Positions 1 through 8,913 of a DNA stretch of 64,000 nucleotides are shown piece after piece (the first letter of the stretch is position 1; each line of letters opens with the position of its first letter). Position numbers and translations under genes: made by a program. The notes beneath the pieces are model-generated. The model worked only from the letters and a program-made list of their open reading frames with translations. It did not search any database and was not told the DNA's origin. Origin of the DNA: Pseudobutyrivibrio ruminis CF1b (GTDB lineage: Bacteria; Bacillota; Clostridia; Lachnospirales; Lachnospiraceae). The DNA lies in NCBI RefSeq assembly GCF_000424005.1, contig NZ_AUJB01000012.1, positions 1-64,000 of the forward strand, given 5' to 3'.

Positions 1-308
1 AGGTACTCTGTCCTAATTATGGCATTAGGTGAATTATCAACATCAGAAATAAAGGACGACATAATCTCGTCCTGAAGTGTTTCCAGCTGCTGAATATCAT
101 CTGTTATATCTATAAGTAAAGGTATCTGTCTGTCTTTTACAAATCCCTTAGAATTGTCCGCTTCTTCACCAGTATGGGTGTCGTCATTTACAAAAGCCTC
201 AAATGCCTTCATAAGAGAATCTGACATAGCAAGAAATTTCTCATAATGCTCTCGGCATGCCTCAAAGTACGCTATTACCTTACTGGTATTCCATTCAATA
301 TTTCCCAT
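1..308 (-). CDS. LXG-domain-like protein, N-terminal part, cut by window edge
   Basis: The open reading frame starts at ATG 308 and runs off the left edge, giving about 102 residues (MGNIEWNTSKVIAYFE...). The first half looks helical. The stretch KGFVKDRQIPLLIDITDDI followed by FISDVDNSPNAIIRTEYL resembles the later half of LXG domains, where a helix leads to a VD-S-NAVI-x-L signature. LXG proteins are polymorphic toxins or other substrates of the type VII secretion system in Firmicutes. The ribosome binding site is weak (AGGG), but a TATAAT lies at 326-331, so the gene probably has its own promoter downstream of the ruvB terminator. The C-terminal, possibly toxic, part is not visible. The family call is by pattern recognition only. 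Confidence 0.5.
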   Translation of the reverse strand, partial: MGNIEWNTSKVIAYFEACREHYEKFLAMSDSLMKAFEAFVNDDTHTGEEADNSKGFVKDRQIPLLIDITDDIQQLETLQDEIMSSFISDVDNSPNAIIRTEY

Positions 309-355
309 ATTTATATTCCCTACTAATTATAATAAATCGACCATAACTATAACAT

Positions 356-392
356 CAAAAAAAGAGCCTGGTAAAGTGAAACCTGGCTCTTT
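356..392 (-). terminator. Rho-independent terminator after ruvB
   Basis: A 12-bp inverted repeat (AAAGAGCCTGGT / ACCTGGCTCTTT, one mismatch) is followed on the minus strand by a run of T. It ends the ruvB transcript and separates it from the LXG-like gene. Confidence 0.8.
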
Positions 393-478
393 TTGAAACA
401 TTCTACAATTATCGTGTTTTACGTTAAATCATGTGTGGATTATTTGTAAAGTTGCACAATCAAGAAGTGATGCTTAAG

Positions 479-1489
479 CTACATATTCTCTGGCACTGGT
501 AAATTGAAATGTTCGTAAGCTTCTTTAGTTGCAACTCTACCCTTTGGAGTTCGGATAATCAAACCATGCTGCAAAAGGTATGGCTCATAAACATCTTCGA
601 TTGTACCAGAATCTTCTCCAACAGTGGCTGCAAGATTATCCAAACCTACCGGACCACCGTTAAAACGCTCTATGATAGCAAGCAAAATATTTCTATCATT
701 ATTATCAAGTCCTAAAGTATCTACCTCAAGTGAATCAAGAGTAGCTGATGCTACCTCTTTTGTAATCTCTCCGTCATAACGAACCTCAGCATAATCTCGT
801 ACACGCTTTAGATATCTATTAGCAAGACGAGGGGTTCCTCTGGAACGAAGGGCTATCTGATAAGCTCCCTCATAATCAATAGGTGCATTAAGCTTAGCAG
901 CAGATGCTGTAACGATTGTAGATAGCTCCTCCGGTGTGTAGTAATCCATATGTCCGATGATTCCAAAACGATCCCTGAGGGGTGCTGAAAGCAGACCTGG
1001 TCTGGTGGTGGCACCAATAAGAGTGAATCGCGGAAGCTTTGTATGAATTGAACGGGCTGTAGTATCTTTTCCCATGACAATATCTACAGCAAAATCCTCC
1101 ATAGCTGAGTAAAGTGTCTCCTCTACTGGCTTTGAAAGACGATGAATCTCATCTATGAATAAGATATCTCCATCTTTAAGTGTCATGAGCACAGCAACAA
1201 TTTCACCTGGAATGGTAATAGCTGGACCAGATGTCACCTTTATATTTGACCCCATCTCTCCTGCTACAATACCAGCAAGTGTAGTCTTTCCAAGACCTGG
1301 AGGACCATATAAAAGCACATGATCCAAGGCATCACCACGATTCTTGGCTGCCTCAATATATATTTTCATGTTTTCCTTAACCTTAGTCTGGCCTATGTAG
1401 CCATCAAATGACTTTGGTCTAAGGGCATTATCATTAACAAGATCTTCATGACTTGCTATTGTTGATGTGATTTGTTTATTTGATAACAT
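479..1489 (-). CDS. ruvB: Holliday junction branch-migration DNA helicase RuvB
   Basis: This is the AAA+ motor of the RuvAB complex, which drives branch migration of Holliday junctions in recombinational repair. The Walker A motif [11 protein letters not shown], Walker [10 protein letters not shown] and sensor I IGATTRPG are present, and a winged-helix domain closes the protein. I chose ATG 1489 ([10 protein letters not shown]) because GGGAG lies just upstream and it gives 336 residues, the family's usual length. An in-frame start at 1558 would add 23 atypical residues and overlap ruvA. It follows ruvA by 37 bases and is the last gene of the operon, before a clear terminator. No LexA box is visible next to ruvAB. 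Confidence 0.97.
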   Translation of the reverse strand: MLSNKQITSTIASHEDLVNDNALRPKSFDGYIGQTKVKENMKIYIEAAKNRGDALDHVLLYGPPGLGKTTLAGIVAGEMGSNIKVTSGPAITIPGEIVAVLMTLKDGDILFIDEIHRLSKPVEETLYSAMEDFAVDIVMGKDTTARSIHTKLPRFTLIGATTRPGLLSAPLRDRFGIIGHMDYYTPEELSTIVTASAAKLNAPIDYEGAYQIALRSRGTPRLANRYLKRVRDYAEVRYDGEITKEVASATLDSLEVDTLGLDNNDRNILLAIIERFNGGPVGLDNLAATVGEDSGTIEDVYEPYLLQHGLIIRTPKGRVATKEAYEHFNLPVPENM

Positions 1490-1526
1490 TGTAAAACTCC
1501 CTGAATTTTTGATAAAATTATCTATC

Positions 1527-2144
1527 CTATAAGAACGACATCTGTTTAAGTGTGTCACTCAAAAGCTGCTCTGTAGTGGTAGATTCGGTGATTGTCATTT
1601 TATCAAGAGCACGGGCCGCATTGCTAGCTGAATAGCCCAGCGATACCAACGCTTCCAGAACTTCTTCTTTTACGGAAATAGCAGGCGTAGCTGATTTCTT
1701 GCCTGATAAATCTGAAGTAATCTTAGCTTCAAACGCACCAATTATATCAACCTTATCCTTAAGATCGATAATTGCACGCTCTGCAGTCTTTTTACCAATT
1801 CCAGGACATGCCGCAAAAGCCTTTGCATCTGCACCAGCAACTGCGAATTGAATATCGCTAACTGTCATGTTGCTAAGGATGGCAAGAGCTCCCTTTGGAC
1901 CAATTCCACTAACTGAAAGAAGAAGCTCAAACATCTTAAGCTCCTCCTTATCATAAAATCCATATAAAGTAAGAGAATCTTCCTTTGGAATGAGCTTTGT
2001 ATTGAGCTTTATCTCTGAACCGATATTAGGCAGCTGCCTGATAGTGCTCATAGAAGAACTAATGGCATAGCCCACTCCGTTATTCTCTATTATTACAATA
2101 TTCTCATCAATATCTGAAAGTGTGCCGCGAACGTAAGCAAACAT
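1527..2144 (-). CDS. ruvA: Holliday junction DNA helicase subunit RuvA
   Basis: RuvA binds four-way junctions as a tetramer and loads RuvB. The 205-residue product has the N-terminal OB-fold ([12 protein letters not shown]), two helix-hairpin-helix motifs ([13 protein letters not shown] and [13 protein letters not shown], near residues 80 and 115) and a C-terminal RuvB-binding domain after a short linker. The length is normal. It lies between miaB (19 bases upstream) and ruvB in one transcription unit. No RuvC gene is in the window, which is common in Firmicutes, where RecU can serve as resolvase. Confidence 0.97.
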   Translation of the reverse strand: MFAYVRGTLSDIDENIVIIENNGVGYAISSSMSTIRQLPNIGSEIKLNTKLIPKEDSLTLYGFYDKEELKMFELLLSVSGIGPKGALAILSNMTVSDIQFAVAGADAKAFAACPGIGKKTAERAIIDLKDKVDIIGAFEAKITSDLSGKKSATPAISVKEEVLEALVSLGYSASNAARALDKMTITESTTTEQLLSDTLKQMSFL

Positions 2145-2163
2145 ACACTCTCCCCCTTGTTGT

Positions 2164-3597
2164 TTATTCAGAGATTTCGCCGATAAAATAAAATCCCTTA
2201 CAACAGTTTAACTTAACTTTAACGATTTTTCCAATCATAGATTCATCTCCTGGGAAATGAACTGTGACGTTATTAGCAAGTTTACCTGAAACAAGGCTGG
2301 CATCCTGCTCATTTACCTCTTCCACAAGAACTTCCTGAACAGTGCCCTCAAGTGACTGAACCTTATCATGTCCATGTTTCTGTACAAGAGCAAGAAGTCT
2401 GTCGAAACGATCCTTCACAACATCTTCAGGAACCTGATTCTCCATAGCAGCTGCAGGAGTACCAGTTCTCTTTGAATAGATGAATGTGAATGCTGAATCG
2501 TAATGTACCTTATCAACTACATCCATAGTATCAAGGAAATCTTCCTCTGTCTCGCCAGGGAAACCAACGATGATATCAGTAGTGATAGCAACATCTGGAA
2601 TACGCGCACGAAGCTTCTCAACTAATCCAAGATAGTGCTCCTTTGTGTAGCGACGATTCATCTTCTTAAGGATTTCTGTGCTTCCTGACTGAAGTGGAAG
2701 ATGCATATGATGGCAAACCTTATCACATGTAGCCATAGCCTCAATTAAATCATCAGATAAATCCTTTGGGTGAGGAGTCATAAAACGAATACGCTTTAAG
2801 CCCTCGATATCATTTACCATACGAAGAAGATCAGCAAATGTTACCTTTTCTTCAAGACCAACGCCGTATGAGTTAACATTCTGACCAAGAAGCATAACTT
2901 CTACTACGCCATCTGCTACAAGCTCTTTAATCTCAGCTACGATGTCCTCTGGCTTTCTTGAACGCTCACGACCACGAACATAAGGAACGATACAGTATGA
3001 GCAGAAGTTGTTGCAGCCAAAGCTAATATTTACACCTGACTTAAATGGGTATTTACGAGAAATTGGAAGGTTCTCTACGATTTTATCTGTGTCCTTCCAG
3101 ATATCAATAATCATGCCCTTTTTATTGAGAAGAGCTGTTGTAAATAATTCTGCAAACTTATAAAGATTGTGTGTACCGAAAATAAGGTCTACGAACTTGT
3201 AATTTGCTTTAAGGTGCTCGATTACAGTAGGCTCCTGCATCATACATCCGCAGAGACCAATCATCATATCCTTATTCTTTTTCTTATAACCGTGAAGGAT
3301 ACCAAGATGACCATATACTTTATTGTTGGCATTTTCACGAACAGTACATGTGTTGTAGATAACAAAATCTGCGTTCTCGCTCTCTGTCTCCACATAACCA
3401 ATCTGTTTTAAAATACCGAGAAGCTTCTCAGAATCTCTGGCATTCATCTGACAGCCGAAAGTAGTAACGCAGCATGTAAGCTTACGTCCCTTTTCCTGCT
3501 CCTTCTTTGCAACAATCTTCTTTGCTTCCTCAATAAAATAATATTGACGCTCTGGCTCCTGATTTGGAGCATTGTTTAATAAATCTGTAATACTCAT
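2164..3597 (-). CDS. miaB: tRNA-2-methylthio-N6-dimethylallyladenosine synthase MiaB
   Basis: This radical-SAM methylthiotransferase converts i6A37 to ms2i6A37 in tRNAs reading UNN codons. The UPF0004 domain carries three cluster cysteines (Cys49 in TTFGCQMN, Cys84 in YNTCTVRENA, Cys118 in LCGCMMQ). The radical-SAM motif is Cys195-x3-Cys199-x2-Cys202 (FGCNNFCSYC), followed by the family signature PYVRGRERSR, and a TRAM domain lies at the C-terminus. The length of 477 residues fits clostridial MiaB, which has an N-terminal extension of about 40 residues. AGGAT precedes ATG 3597. It sits 13 bases downstream of proA. Confidence 0.96.
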   Translation of the reverse strand: MSITDLLNNAPNQEPERQYYFIEEAKKIVAKKEQEKGRKLTCCVTTFGCQMNARDSEKLLGILKQIGYVETESENADFVIYNTCTVRENANNKVYGHLGILHGYKKKNKDMMIGLCGCMMQEPTVIEHLKANYKFVDLIFGTHNLYKFAELFTTALLNKKGMIIDIWKDTDKIVENLPISRKYPFKSGVNISFGCNNFCSYCIVPYVRGRERSRKPEDIVAEIKELVADGVVEVMLLGQNVNSYGVGLEEKVTFADLLRMVNDIEGLKRIRFMTPHPKDLSDDLIEAMATCDKVCHHMHLPLQSGSTEILKKMNRRYTKEHYLGLVEKLRARIPDVAITTDIIVGFPGETEEDFLDTMDVVDKVHYDSAFTFIYSKRTGTPAAAMENQVPEDVVKDRFDRLLALVQKHGHDKVQSLEGTVQEVLVEEVNEQDASLVSGKLANNVTVHFPGDESMIGKIVKVKLNCCKGFYFIGEISE

Positions 3598-3609
3598 ATA
3601 AATCCTATC

Positions 3610-4854
3610 TTACTTTCTAATCTGACCATCACCGTAGATGGTGTATTTATAACTTGTTAATGCTAAAAGTCCCATTGGACCTCTAGCGTGAAGCTTCTGA
3701 GTGCTTATTCCAATCTCAGCACCAAAGCCAAATTCGAATCCATCAGTAAATCTGGTGGAAGCATTTACATAAACACAGGCTGCGTCAATTCCACTTAAGA
3801 ATTTCTCTGCATTTTCCTTATCATTTGTGATGATAGATTCAGAATGACCTGTATTGTATTTATTGATATGGGCAATTGCCTCATCAACATCTGAAACTGT
3901 TTTTACAGAGATGATGTAATCTAAGTACTCTGTACCGAAATCATCTTCTGTAGCTGCATCTGAGCCTTCCATAAAAGCTCTTGATTTCTCATCTGCAAAT
4001 ATTTGAACAACATGTTCTTTGAGCTTTTTATTTAAAGCAGGAAGAAGTGTTGGTGCGATTTTCTCATTTATAACAAGAGACTCGCATGCATTGCAAACGC
4101 CAATACGCTGTGTCTTGGCATTTTCGATAATGCTGATAGCCATATCGATATCTGCATCATAATCTACATATATATGGCAGTTGCCTGACCCTGTCTCGAT
4201 AACAGGAACAGAAGCATTTTCTACTACTGACTTAATAAGGCCGGCACCACCTCTTGGGATAAGCACATCAATGTATTCATTCATGCGCATCATCTGATTG
4301 GTAGACTCTCTTGTGGTATCTTCTATAAGTGTTATGGCATCCACTGGAAGTCCTTCTGATTCAAGTGCCTTTTTGATAACCTTTACAATTTCTTTATTTG
4401 ATTCTAAGGCGTCACTGCCACCTTTAAGAATAACAGCATTTCCTGTCTTAAAGCAAAGCCCAAAAACATCAGCTGTAACATTAGGTCTGGCCTCATAAAT
4501 AACACCTACAACACCAATGGGAACAAGACGCTTTTTAATCTTTAATCCATTAGGTCTTTCAAATTCTTCTGTAATCTTTCCGATTGGGTCTTCAAGCTCA
4601 ACAATAGCTCTAAGACCATCAGCTATTCCTTTGATACGGCTTTCATCAAGCTTCAATCGATCTAAAAGTCCCTGATTAAGTCCTTTTTTTTCACCATTTG
4701 CCATATCGATAGCATTGGCACTGATAATCTGGGCACTATTTTTCTCTAGTGCATCAGCTGCCGCTAAAATAGCTTTGTTTTTAACCTCTGTGGAAAGTTG
4801 TGCAATCTCGTACTTTGCTGCTTTTGCCTTTGATGCCAGTTCAATTAATGTCAT
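3610..4854 (-). CDS. proA: Gamma-glutamyl phosphate reductase ProA
   Basis: ProA reduces gamma-glutamyl phosphate to glutamate-5-semialdehyde with NADPH, the second step of proline synthesis. The aldehyde-dehydrogenase fold is recognisable, with the active-site cysteine in VCNACESLV and the conserved [10 protein letters not shown] and GDGQIRK blocks. The 414-residue length is normal. Its ATG lies inside the end of the preceding 5-FCL gene (14-base overlap), with GGAGAACAGG as ribosome binding site, so translation is likely coupled. ProB, the previous enzyme, is encoded two genes upstream in the same operon. Confidence 0.97.
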   Translation of the reverse strand: MTLIELASKAKAAKYEIAQLSTEVKNKAILAAADALEKNSAQIISANAIDMANGEKKGLNQGLLDRLKLDESRIKGIADGLRAIVELEDPIGKITEEFERPNGLKIKKRLVPIGVVGVIYEARPNVTADVFGLCFKTGNAVILKGGSDALESNKEIVKVIKKALESEGLPVDAITLIEDTTRESTNQMMRMNEYIDVLIPRGGAGLIKSVVENASVPVIETGSGNCHIYVDYDADIDMAISIIENAKTQRIGVCNACESLVINEKIAPTLLPALNKKLKEHVVQIFADEKSRAFMEGSDAATEDDFGTEYLDYIISVKTVSDVDEAIAHINKYNTGHSESIITNDKENAEKFLSGIDAACVYVNASTRFTDGFEFGFGAEIGISTQKLHARGPMGLLALTSYKYTIYGDGQIRK

Positions 4855-5440
4855 AACCTGTTCTCCTTATGATGCGCCTGTCAGTAACAACTAAATCCAT
4901 TGGAACATCATGTTCCTCTGGAATAATTTCATTATTGATTTGGGTGTTGAAGCAAAGACCAATTTTGGTAACATCACTGTTTTGATGGAAAAATCTGTCG
5001 TAGTATCCAGCTCCATAGCCCAAACGATTAAGGTTAGTATCGAAAACAAGTCCCGGTGTAAATACGATGGCGTCTCCATCATTATTATAAACCGGAAGCT
5101 CTTCATTTGGCTCCATAATATCGTAAGCACCCTTATGGAAATCTGAAGATAAATTAGAAACCTTTCTAAATATCAATTCATGATTCTCTTTGTCAGACAC
5201 AGGAAAATAAAGCTCTTTTCCTTTATCTAAAAGCTGCTTGTAAAGAAGAAGAACATCTACTTCTGAGCCAAATGGATAGTAGCATAAAAAAATATTAGCT
5301 CTTTCAAAATCAGATTCTAAAAGAGCTTTTAAACTAATAACGATTTGCTGAGATAGAAACTGCCTGTCCTGTAGCTCAATACTATCTCTCATCAATTTGT
5401 TTTGTTTTCTAAGATTAGCGTTATTTTGACTTCTTTCCAT
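4841..5440 (-). CDS. 5-formyltetrahydrofolate cyclo-ligase
   Basis: The enzyme converts 5-formyl-THF to 5,10-methenyl-THF with ATP, rescuing this dead-end folate. The 5-FCL family pattern is clear: the N-terminal basic block [12 protein letters not shown], the substrate loop [19 protein letters not shown] and the signature [12 protein letters not shown] chose ATG 5440 (199 residues). A TTG at 5452 in the same frame is possible, and neither start has a strong ribosome binding site, so translation is probably coupled to the overlapping upstream YnzC-like gene. It overlaps proA by 14 bases. Its insertion between proB and proA has no obvious metabolic logic. Confidence 0.93.
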   Translation of the reverse strand: MERSQNNANLRKQNKLMRDSIELQDRQFLSQQIVISLKALLESDFERANIFLCYYPFGSEVDVLLLYKQLLDKGKELYFPVSDKENHELIFRKVSNLSSDFHKGAYDIMEPNEELPVYNNDGDAIVFTPGLVFDTNLNRLGYGAGYYDRFFHQNSDVTKIGLCFNTQINNEIIPEEHDVPMDLVVTDRRIIRRTGYDIN

Positions 5441-5642
5441 ATTTTTCGCCAAGGTTCTCTACCTTGCCATTTTCATCTACAATGTCAATATTATCTAGCT
5501 GAGCACGGACATTTCCCTTGATAGCATCGATATATGCTCTTCTAAGCTTTGCCTGCTCTTCCTTTTCTGCGTCAGTAAGGCCTTCTGCCTTGCTCTTGTG
5601 ATATAATTCGTTGATTCTTGCAATATCTTTCTCTGTAATCAT
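5421..5642 (-). CDS. DUF896 / YnzC-family small protein
   Basis: This 73-residue protein matches the DUF896 family, to which Bacillus YnzC belongs: an N-terminal helical hairpin (ITEKDIARINELYHKSKAEG, then LTDAEKEEQAKLRRAYIDAI) followed by a short conserved tail LDNIDIVDENG. The biochemical role is unknown; some members are SOS-linked in Bacillus. It starts one base after the proB stop region with GAGGATTAAA as ribosome binding site, and its end overlaps the start of the 5-FCL gene, so it is embedded in the proline operon. Confidence 0.92.
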   Translation of the reverse strand: MITEKDIARINELYHKSKAEGLTDAEKEEQAKLRRAYIDAIKGNVRAQLDNIDIVDENGKVENLGEKYGKKSK

Positions 5643-5643
5643 T

Positions 5644-6477
5644 TTAATCCTCTAATAAATCTAAGACTCGGACATCATCACGCTTGTTTGCAACAAATAA
5701 TGTGCCCTTATCCTTGTTTTCAAAAATACGGTGTATATTACCGATGTGTGCGCCATTTGTAATAACCATATCAGCGCCACTGTATGTAGCAATCTGAGCT
5801 GCGCGAAGCTTTGCAGTCATGCCACCGGTGCCAACATTTGATGTGCTTTCCTCTGATGCCATATCCATAACAGAATCCAAATCCTCTACAATAGGAACAA
5901 ACTCCGCATCTGGATTTGTATTAGGATTATCTGTATAAAGACCATCTATATCTGAAAGCAATACAAGAGCATCAGCCTTAACAAGAGCGGTAACGATAGC
6001 CGAAAGTGAATCGTTATCACCAAACTGAATCTCGTGTGTGGCAACAGTATCATTTTCATTTACAACAGGAATAACGCCAAGGGCGAAAAGCTGCTCGAAG
6101 GTGTTACGCGCATTCTCTCTGGACTCTGGGTCAGTCATAGTCTTCTTAGTCATAAGAATCTGACCAGCTCGTTGATTATACTCAGAAAAAAGCTTCTGAT
6201 AAACCGACATCAAATAAGCCTGCCCAATAGAGGCGCAAGCCTGCTTTGTAGCCAAATCCTTAGGGCGTTCCTTAAGGCCAATGGCATAACGACCAACTGC
6301 GATGGCACCAGATGAAACAAGACATACATCCTTGCCCTGAGCTCGCAAATCACAAAGCTGTCGAACTAAACGCTCCAGCTTAGTGTAATCAATGTTACCT
6401 GTAGCTTCATGTGTAATAGTGGATGAACCAACCTTAACTATAACACGCTTCTTCTTAGTAAAATCATGTCCGTACAT
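5644..6477 (-). CDS. proB: Glutamate 5-kinase ProB, short form without PUA domain
   Basis: ProB phosphorylates glutamate at the gamma carboxylate, the committed and usually proline-inhibited step of proline synthesis. The amino-acid-kinase fold shows VIVKVGSSTIT, LVSSGAIAVG, NENDTVA and the GTGGMTAKLRAA loop. The protein ends soon after the kinase domain, so the C-terminal PUA domain found in E. coli ProB is absent, a known family variant. ATG 6477 is preceded by AGGAGAAGCGCT and gives 277 residues. An upstream in-frame start would add an unlikely hydrophobic tail. It is the first gene of the proB-to-ruvB run. Confidence 0.96.
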   Translation of the reverse strand: MYGHDFTKKKRVIVKVGSSTITHEATGNIDYTKLERLVRQLCDLRAQGKDVCLVSSGAIAVGRYAIGLKERPKDLATKQACASIGQAYLMSVYQKLFSEYNQRAGQILMTKKTMTDPESRENARNTFEQLFALGVIPVVNENDTVATHEIQFGDNDSLSAIVTALVKADALVLLSDIDGLYTDNPNTNPDAEFVPIVEDLDSVMDMASEESTSNVGTGGMTAKLRAAQIATYSGADMVITNGAHIGNIHRIFENKDKGTLFVANKRDDVRVLDLLED

Positions 6478-6505
6478 AGCGCTTCTCCTATTTATATTCC
6501 CCGAT

Positions 6506-6535
6506 ATCATACCACTTACCATTACGTTAAAGCAA
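6506..6535 (-). promoter_or_regulatory. Candidate sigma-A promoter of the proB operon
   Basis: On the minus strand TATGAT (6506-6511) lies 18 bases from TTGCTT (6530-6535). The -10 box is good and the -35 box is weak. It falls between the rnfB terminator and the proB ribosome binding site, where a promoter is expected. Confidence 0.45.
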
Positions 6536-6552
6536 GGTAAAAGTATATAAGA

Positions 6553-6649
6553 CAAAAAAATACCTCGTAACTATCAAGCTCTTGAAAATACTTTAGCGAG
6601 ACATGTTAGTCGAGCGGAGTATTTCAAGGCTTGAGAGTGTAACGAGGTT
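6553..6649. repeat. Long imperfect hairpin, copy 1 of a two-copy structured element; acts as rnfB terminator
   Basis: The arms ACCTCGT (6562-6568) and ACGAGGT (6642-6648) close a stem of about 30 pairs. Inside, CTATCAA faces TTGAGAG with one A.G mismatch, next to an asymmetric loop formed by GTAAC, and a small apical hairpin GAC/GTC sits at the tip. On the minus strand the stem is followed by seven T, so it can terminate rnfB transcripts. The same layout recurs at 13044-13140 with different paired bases. Confidence 0.7.
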
Positions 6650-6660
6650 CTTAGTTTAAA

Positions 6661-7452
6661 TTATAAAATTATATGTCTTGGACATACTTCTGCGCACTTT
6701 CCACATGAAGTACATTTGCTCTGATCGATGTGAGCAAAGAATCCATCTACTGTGATTGCACCGAATTCACAAGTCTTCTCGCACTTGTGACATCCGATAC
6801 AACCTACCTTGCAGACAGCCATTACATCTTTGCCCTTGTCATTGTTGTGGCAGCGAACTGCATGACCAGCCTCATAAGGAATAAGCTCGATAAGGTGATT
6901 TGGACAGGTATCCACACACTTACCGCAGGCCTTGCAGGCTTCCTTATCTACTACTGCAACTCCATCGATGATGTGAATTGCATCAAATGGACAAGCCTTT
7001 ACGCAGGAACCAAATCCCATACATCCATAAGAGCAGGCCTTAGGGCCGCCTCCAGGAACAAAGGCCATAGCCTTACAATCTTCTACACCTGTGTAGTCGT
7101 AAAGCTGAGTAGCATGATCACATGTACCGTGACACATTACAAATGCAACCTTACGTCCACCTTCCTCTGCTTCGACACCCATGATTTCTGAAACGAATGC
7201 AGCCACTGGAGCTCCACCGACAGGACATCCATTAACAGGTGCCTCTCCTTTGGCAATTGCAGCAGCAAGACCTGAACATCCAGCGTATCCACAACCACCA
7301 CAGTTATTCCCAGGAAGAACTGCAAGTACAGCCTCCTCCTTAGGATCAACTGCTACCTTAAACTTCTCAGATGCGAAACAAAGGAAAAATCCAATAATAC
7401 AACCGGTAGCGCCAACAATGACTGCTGCCAGTAAAATTCCCGCAATACTCAT
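6661..7452 (-). CDS. rnfB: Rnf electron transport complex subunit RnfB
   Basis: RnfB is the polyferredoxin subunit of the Rnf complex, which couples electron flow between ferredoxin and NAD+ to Na+ or H+ export. An N-terminal membrane anchor (residues 2-27) is followed by the 4Fe-4S motif NNCGGCGYAGC and then several ferredoxin-like motifs (CSYGCMGFGSCVKACPFDAI, CKACGKCVDTC, CIGCHKCEKTC and CTSCGKCAEVC). GGAGGGCTGACGT precedes ATG 7452. It is the last gene of rnfCDGEAB and ends before a long terminator hairpin. Confidence 0.97.
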   Translation of the reverse strand: MSIAGILLAAVIVGATGCIIGFFLCFASEKFKVAVDPKEEAVLAVLPGNNCGGCGYAGCSGLAAAIAKGEAPVNGCPVGGAPVAAFVSEIMGVEAEEGGRKVAFVMCHGTCDHATQLYDYTGVEDCKAMAFVPGGGPKACSYGCMGFGSCVKACPFDAIHIIDGVAVVDKEACKACGKCVDTCPNHLIELIPYEAGHAVRCHNNDKGKDVMAVCKVGCIGCHKCEKTCEFGAITVDGFFAHIDQSKCTSCGKCAEVCPRHIIL

Positions 7453-7465
7453 ACGTCAGCCCTCC

Positions 7466-8050
7466 TTAAATTACTCCTGAGAATCCAAGGAATGCCATTG
7501 CCATAAGTCCTGCTGTAACAAGAACTATAGCTGAGCCCTTGAAAGTCTCTGGAATATCGTTGTATTCAATTTTCTCACGAATACCAGCCATGATTACTAT
7601 AGCAATTGTGAAACCAACTGCAACACCAAAACCATTTATAACTGATTCGAGAATATCATAGTTGTTAGTTACGTTATTAATTGCTGTACCAAGAACTGCG
7701 CAGTTTGTTGTAATCAAAGGAAGATATACACCGAGTGAATTGTAAAGTGATGGCACATTCTTCTTTAATACCATCTCTACAAACTGAACAAGTGCAGCAA
7801 TAACAAGGATGAATACAATTGTCTGCATGTATTCAAATCCTGTAGGTGCAAGAATAAATTTGTAAATCAGCGAAGCAACAAATGATGCTATCGTAATTAC
7901 GAATATAACTGCACCGCCCATGCCGGCTGCTGTCTCAACTCTCTTGGAAACACCAAGGAAAGGACACAGACCAAGGAACTGAGAAAGAACAACGTTGTTA
8001 ACGATTGCCGATGCAACCAGTAAAAGAACTAATCCTGTAAAATAGCCCAT
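7466..8050 (-). CDS. rnfA: Rnf electron transport complex subunit RnfA
   Basis: An integral membrane subunit of Rnf with six predicted transmembrane helices over 194 residues. It is homologous to RnfE and NqrD/NqrE and has the conserved LGLCPFLGV segment, whose cysteine is thought to help ligate a membrane-embedded iron-sulfur cluster between RnfA and RnfE. Its ATG overlaps the rnfE stop codon (TAATG), so the two similar subunits are translationally coupled. RnfB follows after 13 bases. Confidence 0.97.
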   Translation of the reverse strand: MGYFTGLVLLLVASAIVNNVVLSQFLGLCPFLGVSKRVETAAGMGGAVIFVITIASFVASLIYKFILAPTGFEYMQTIVFILVIAALVQFVEMVLKKNVPSLYNSLGVYLPLITTNCAVLGTAINNVTNNYDILESVINGFGVAVGFTIAIVIMAGIREKIEYNDIPETFKGSAIVLVTAGLMAMAFLGFSGVI

Positions 8051-8913
8051 TACTTATCTTCCCCCTTTCCCTGAATATCATCATCTGCATAAGAAGAATC
8101 AGATCCAGATTTTTCTACATCTTCTACATTCTTAGCATTTGCAGTATGCTTAACCTCCTGCTTAACCATCTGTGGCTTTGCCACATCCTTAGGATTTACT
8201 GGAGGAAGCTCCTCTACATGATGTACTAATGATTTACCAGTACAAGCACTTGAAAGTGAACATCCTGAGCAATCACCGCCGAGACATCCCTGAACTGCAG
8301 GAAGTGGCTTGCCTTTTGCTTCCATATTTCTTCTTACAATATTCATTATTGCAACAAGGAAACCAAGTACAAAGAATGCTCCAGGAGCAAGTCCAAATAA
8401 TGTAATGTGATAATCATTTAATGCTGTAATAGTATTTCCGAAGAAAGAACCATTACCTAAGATTTCACGAACCATACCTATAAGTGTAAGGCCTACTGTG
8501 AATCCAAGTCCCATACCGATACCATCAAACATAGATGGAATGATAGGATTCTTAGATGCGTAGCTCTCTGCACGTCCTAAGATGATACAGTTTACTACGA
8601 TAAGTGGAATGTAAATTCCAAGTGATTCGTAAAGTGAAGGTGTGAAGCCTTCCATCAAGAACTGTACGATTGTAACGAAGGATGCAACAACAACAATGAA
8701 TGCTGGCATTCTTACTCTATCAGGAATGAGATTTCTAAGAGCGGAAATCATCATATTTGATAGTACAAGTACCACTGTAGTGGAAAGACCCATACCAATA
8801 CCATTGATAGCGGATGTGGTAACAGCAAGTGTTGGACACATACCAAGCATCAATACAAAGGTAGGATTTTCTTTCCAGAGTCCGTTATATAATCTCTCAA
8901 GATACTTATTCAT
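8050..8913 (-). CDS. rnfE: Rnf electron transport complex subunit RnfE with cysteine-rich C-terminal extension
   Basis: The first 200 or so residues are the usual six-helix RnfE/NqrD membrane subunit (LGMCPTLAVTTSA, LGRAESYASKNP). Unusually, a hydrophilic tail of about 75 residues follows. It begins with LGGDCSGCSLSSAC, which could bind a metal or iron-sulfur cluster, and ends in a charged, lysine- and aspartate-rich stretch. Typical RnfE ends near 200-230 residues. I chose ATG 8913 because AGGAGG lies at proper distance; an in-frame GTG at 8922 is too close to it. The start overlaps the rnfG stop by 8 bases. Confidence 0.95.
   Translation of the reverse strand: MNKYLERLYNGLWKENPTFVLMLGMCPTLAVTTSAINGIGMGLSTTVVLVLSNMMISALRNLIPDRVRMPAFIVVVASFVTIVQFLMEGFTPSLYESLGIYIPLIVVNCIILGRAESYASKNPIIPSMFDGIGMGLGFTVGLTLIGMVREILGNGSFFGNTITALNDYHITLFGLAPGAFFVLGFLVAIMNIVRRNMEAKGKPLPAVQGCLGGDCSGCSLSSACTGKSLVHHVEELPPVNPKDVAKPQMVKQEVKHTANAKNVEDVEKSGSDSSYADDDIQGKGEDK

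Noticed and set aside
5644-6477. proB truncated at its C-terminus
   Set aside because: ProB without PUA domain is a regular variant, and no PUA remnant lies after the stop.
6730-7191. Plus-strand open frame of 153 codons inside rnfB
   Set aside because: The rnfB frame has full family motifs; the opposite frame has no ribosome binding site or recognisable domain.
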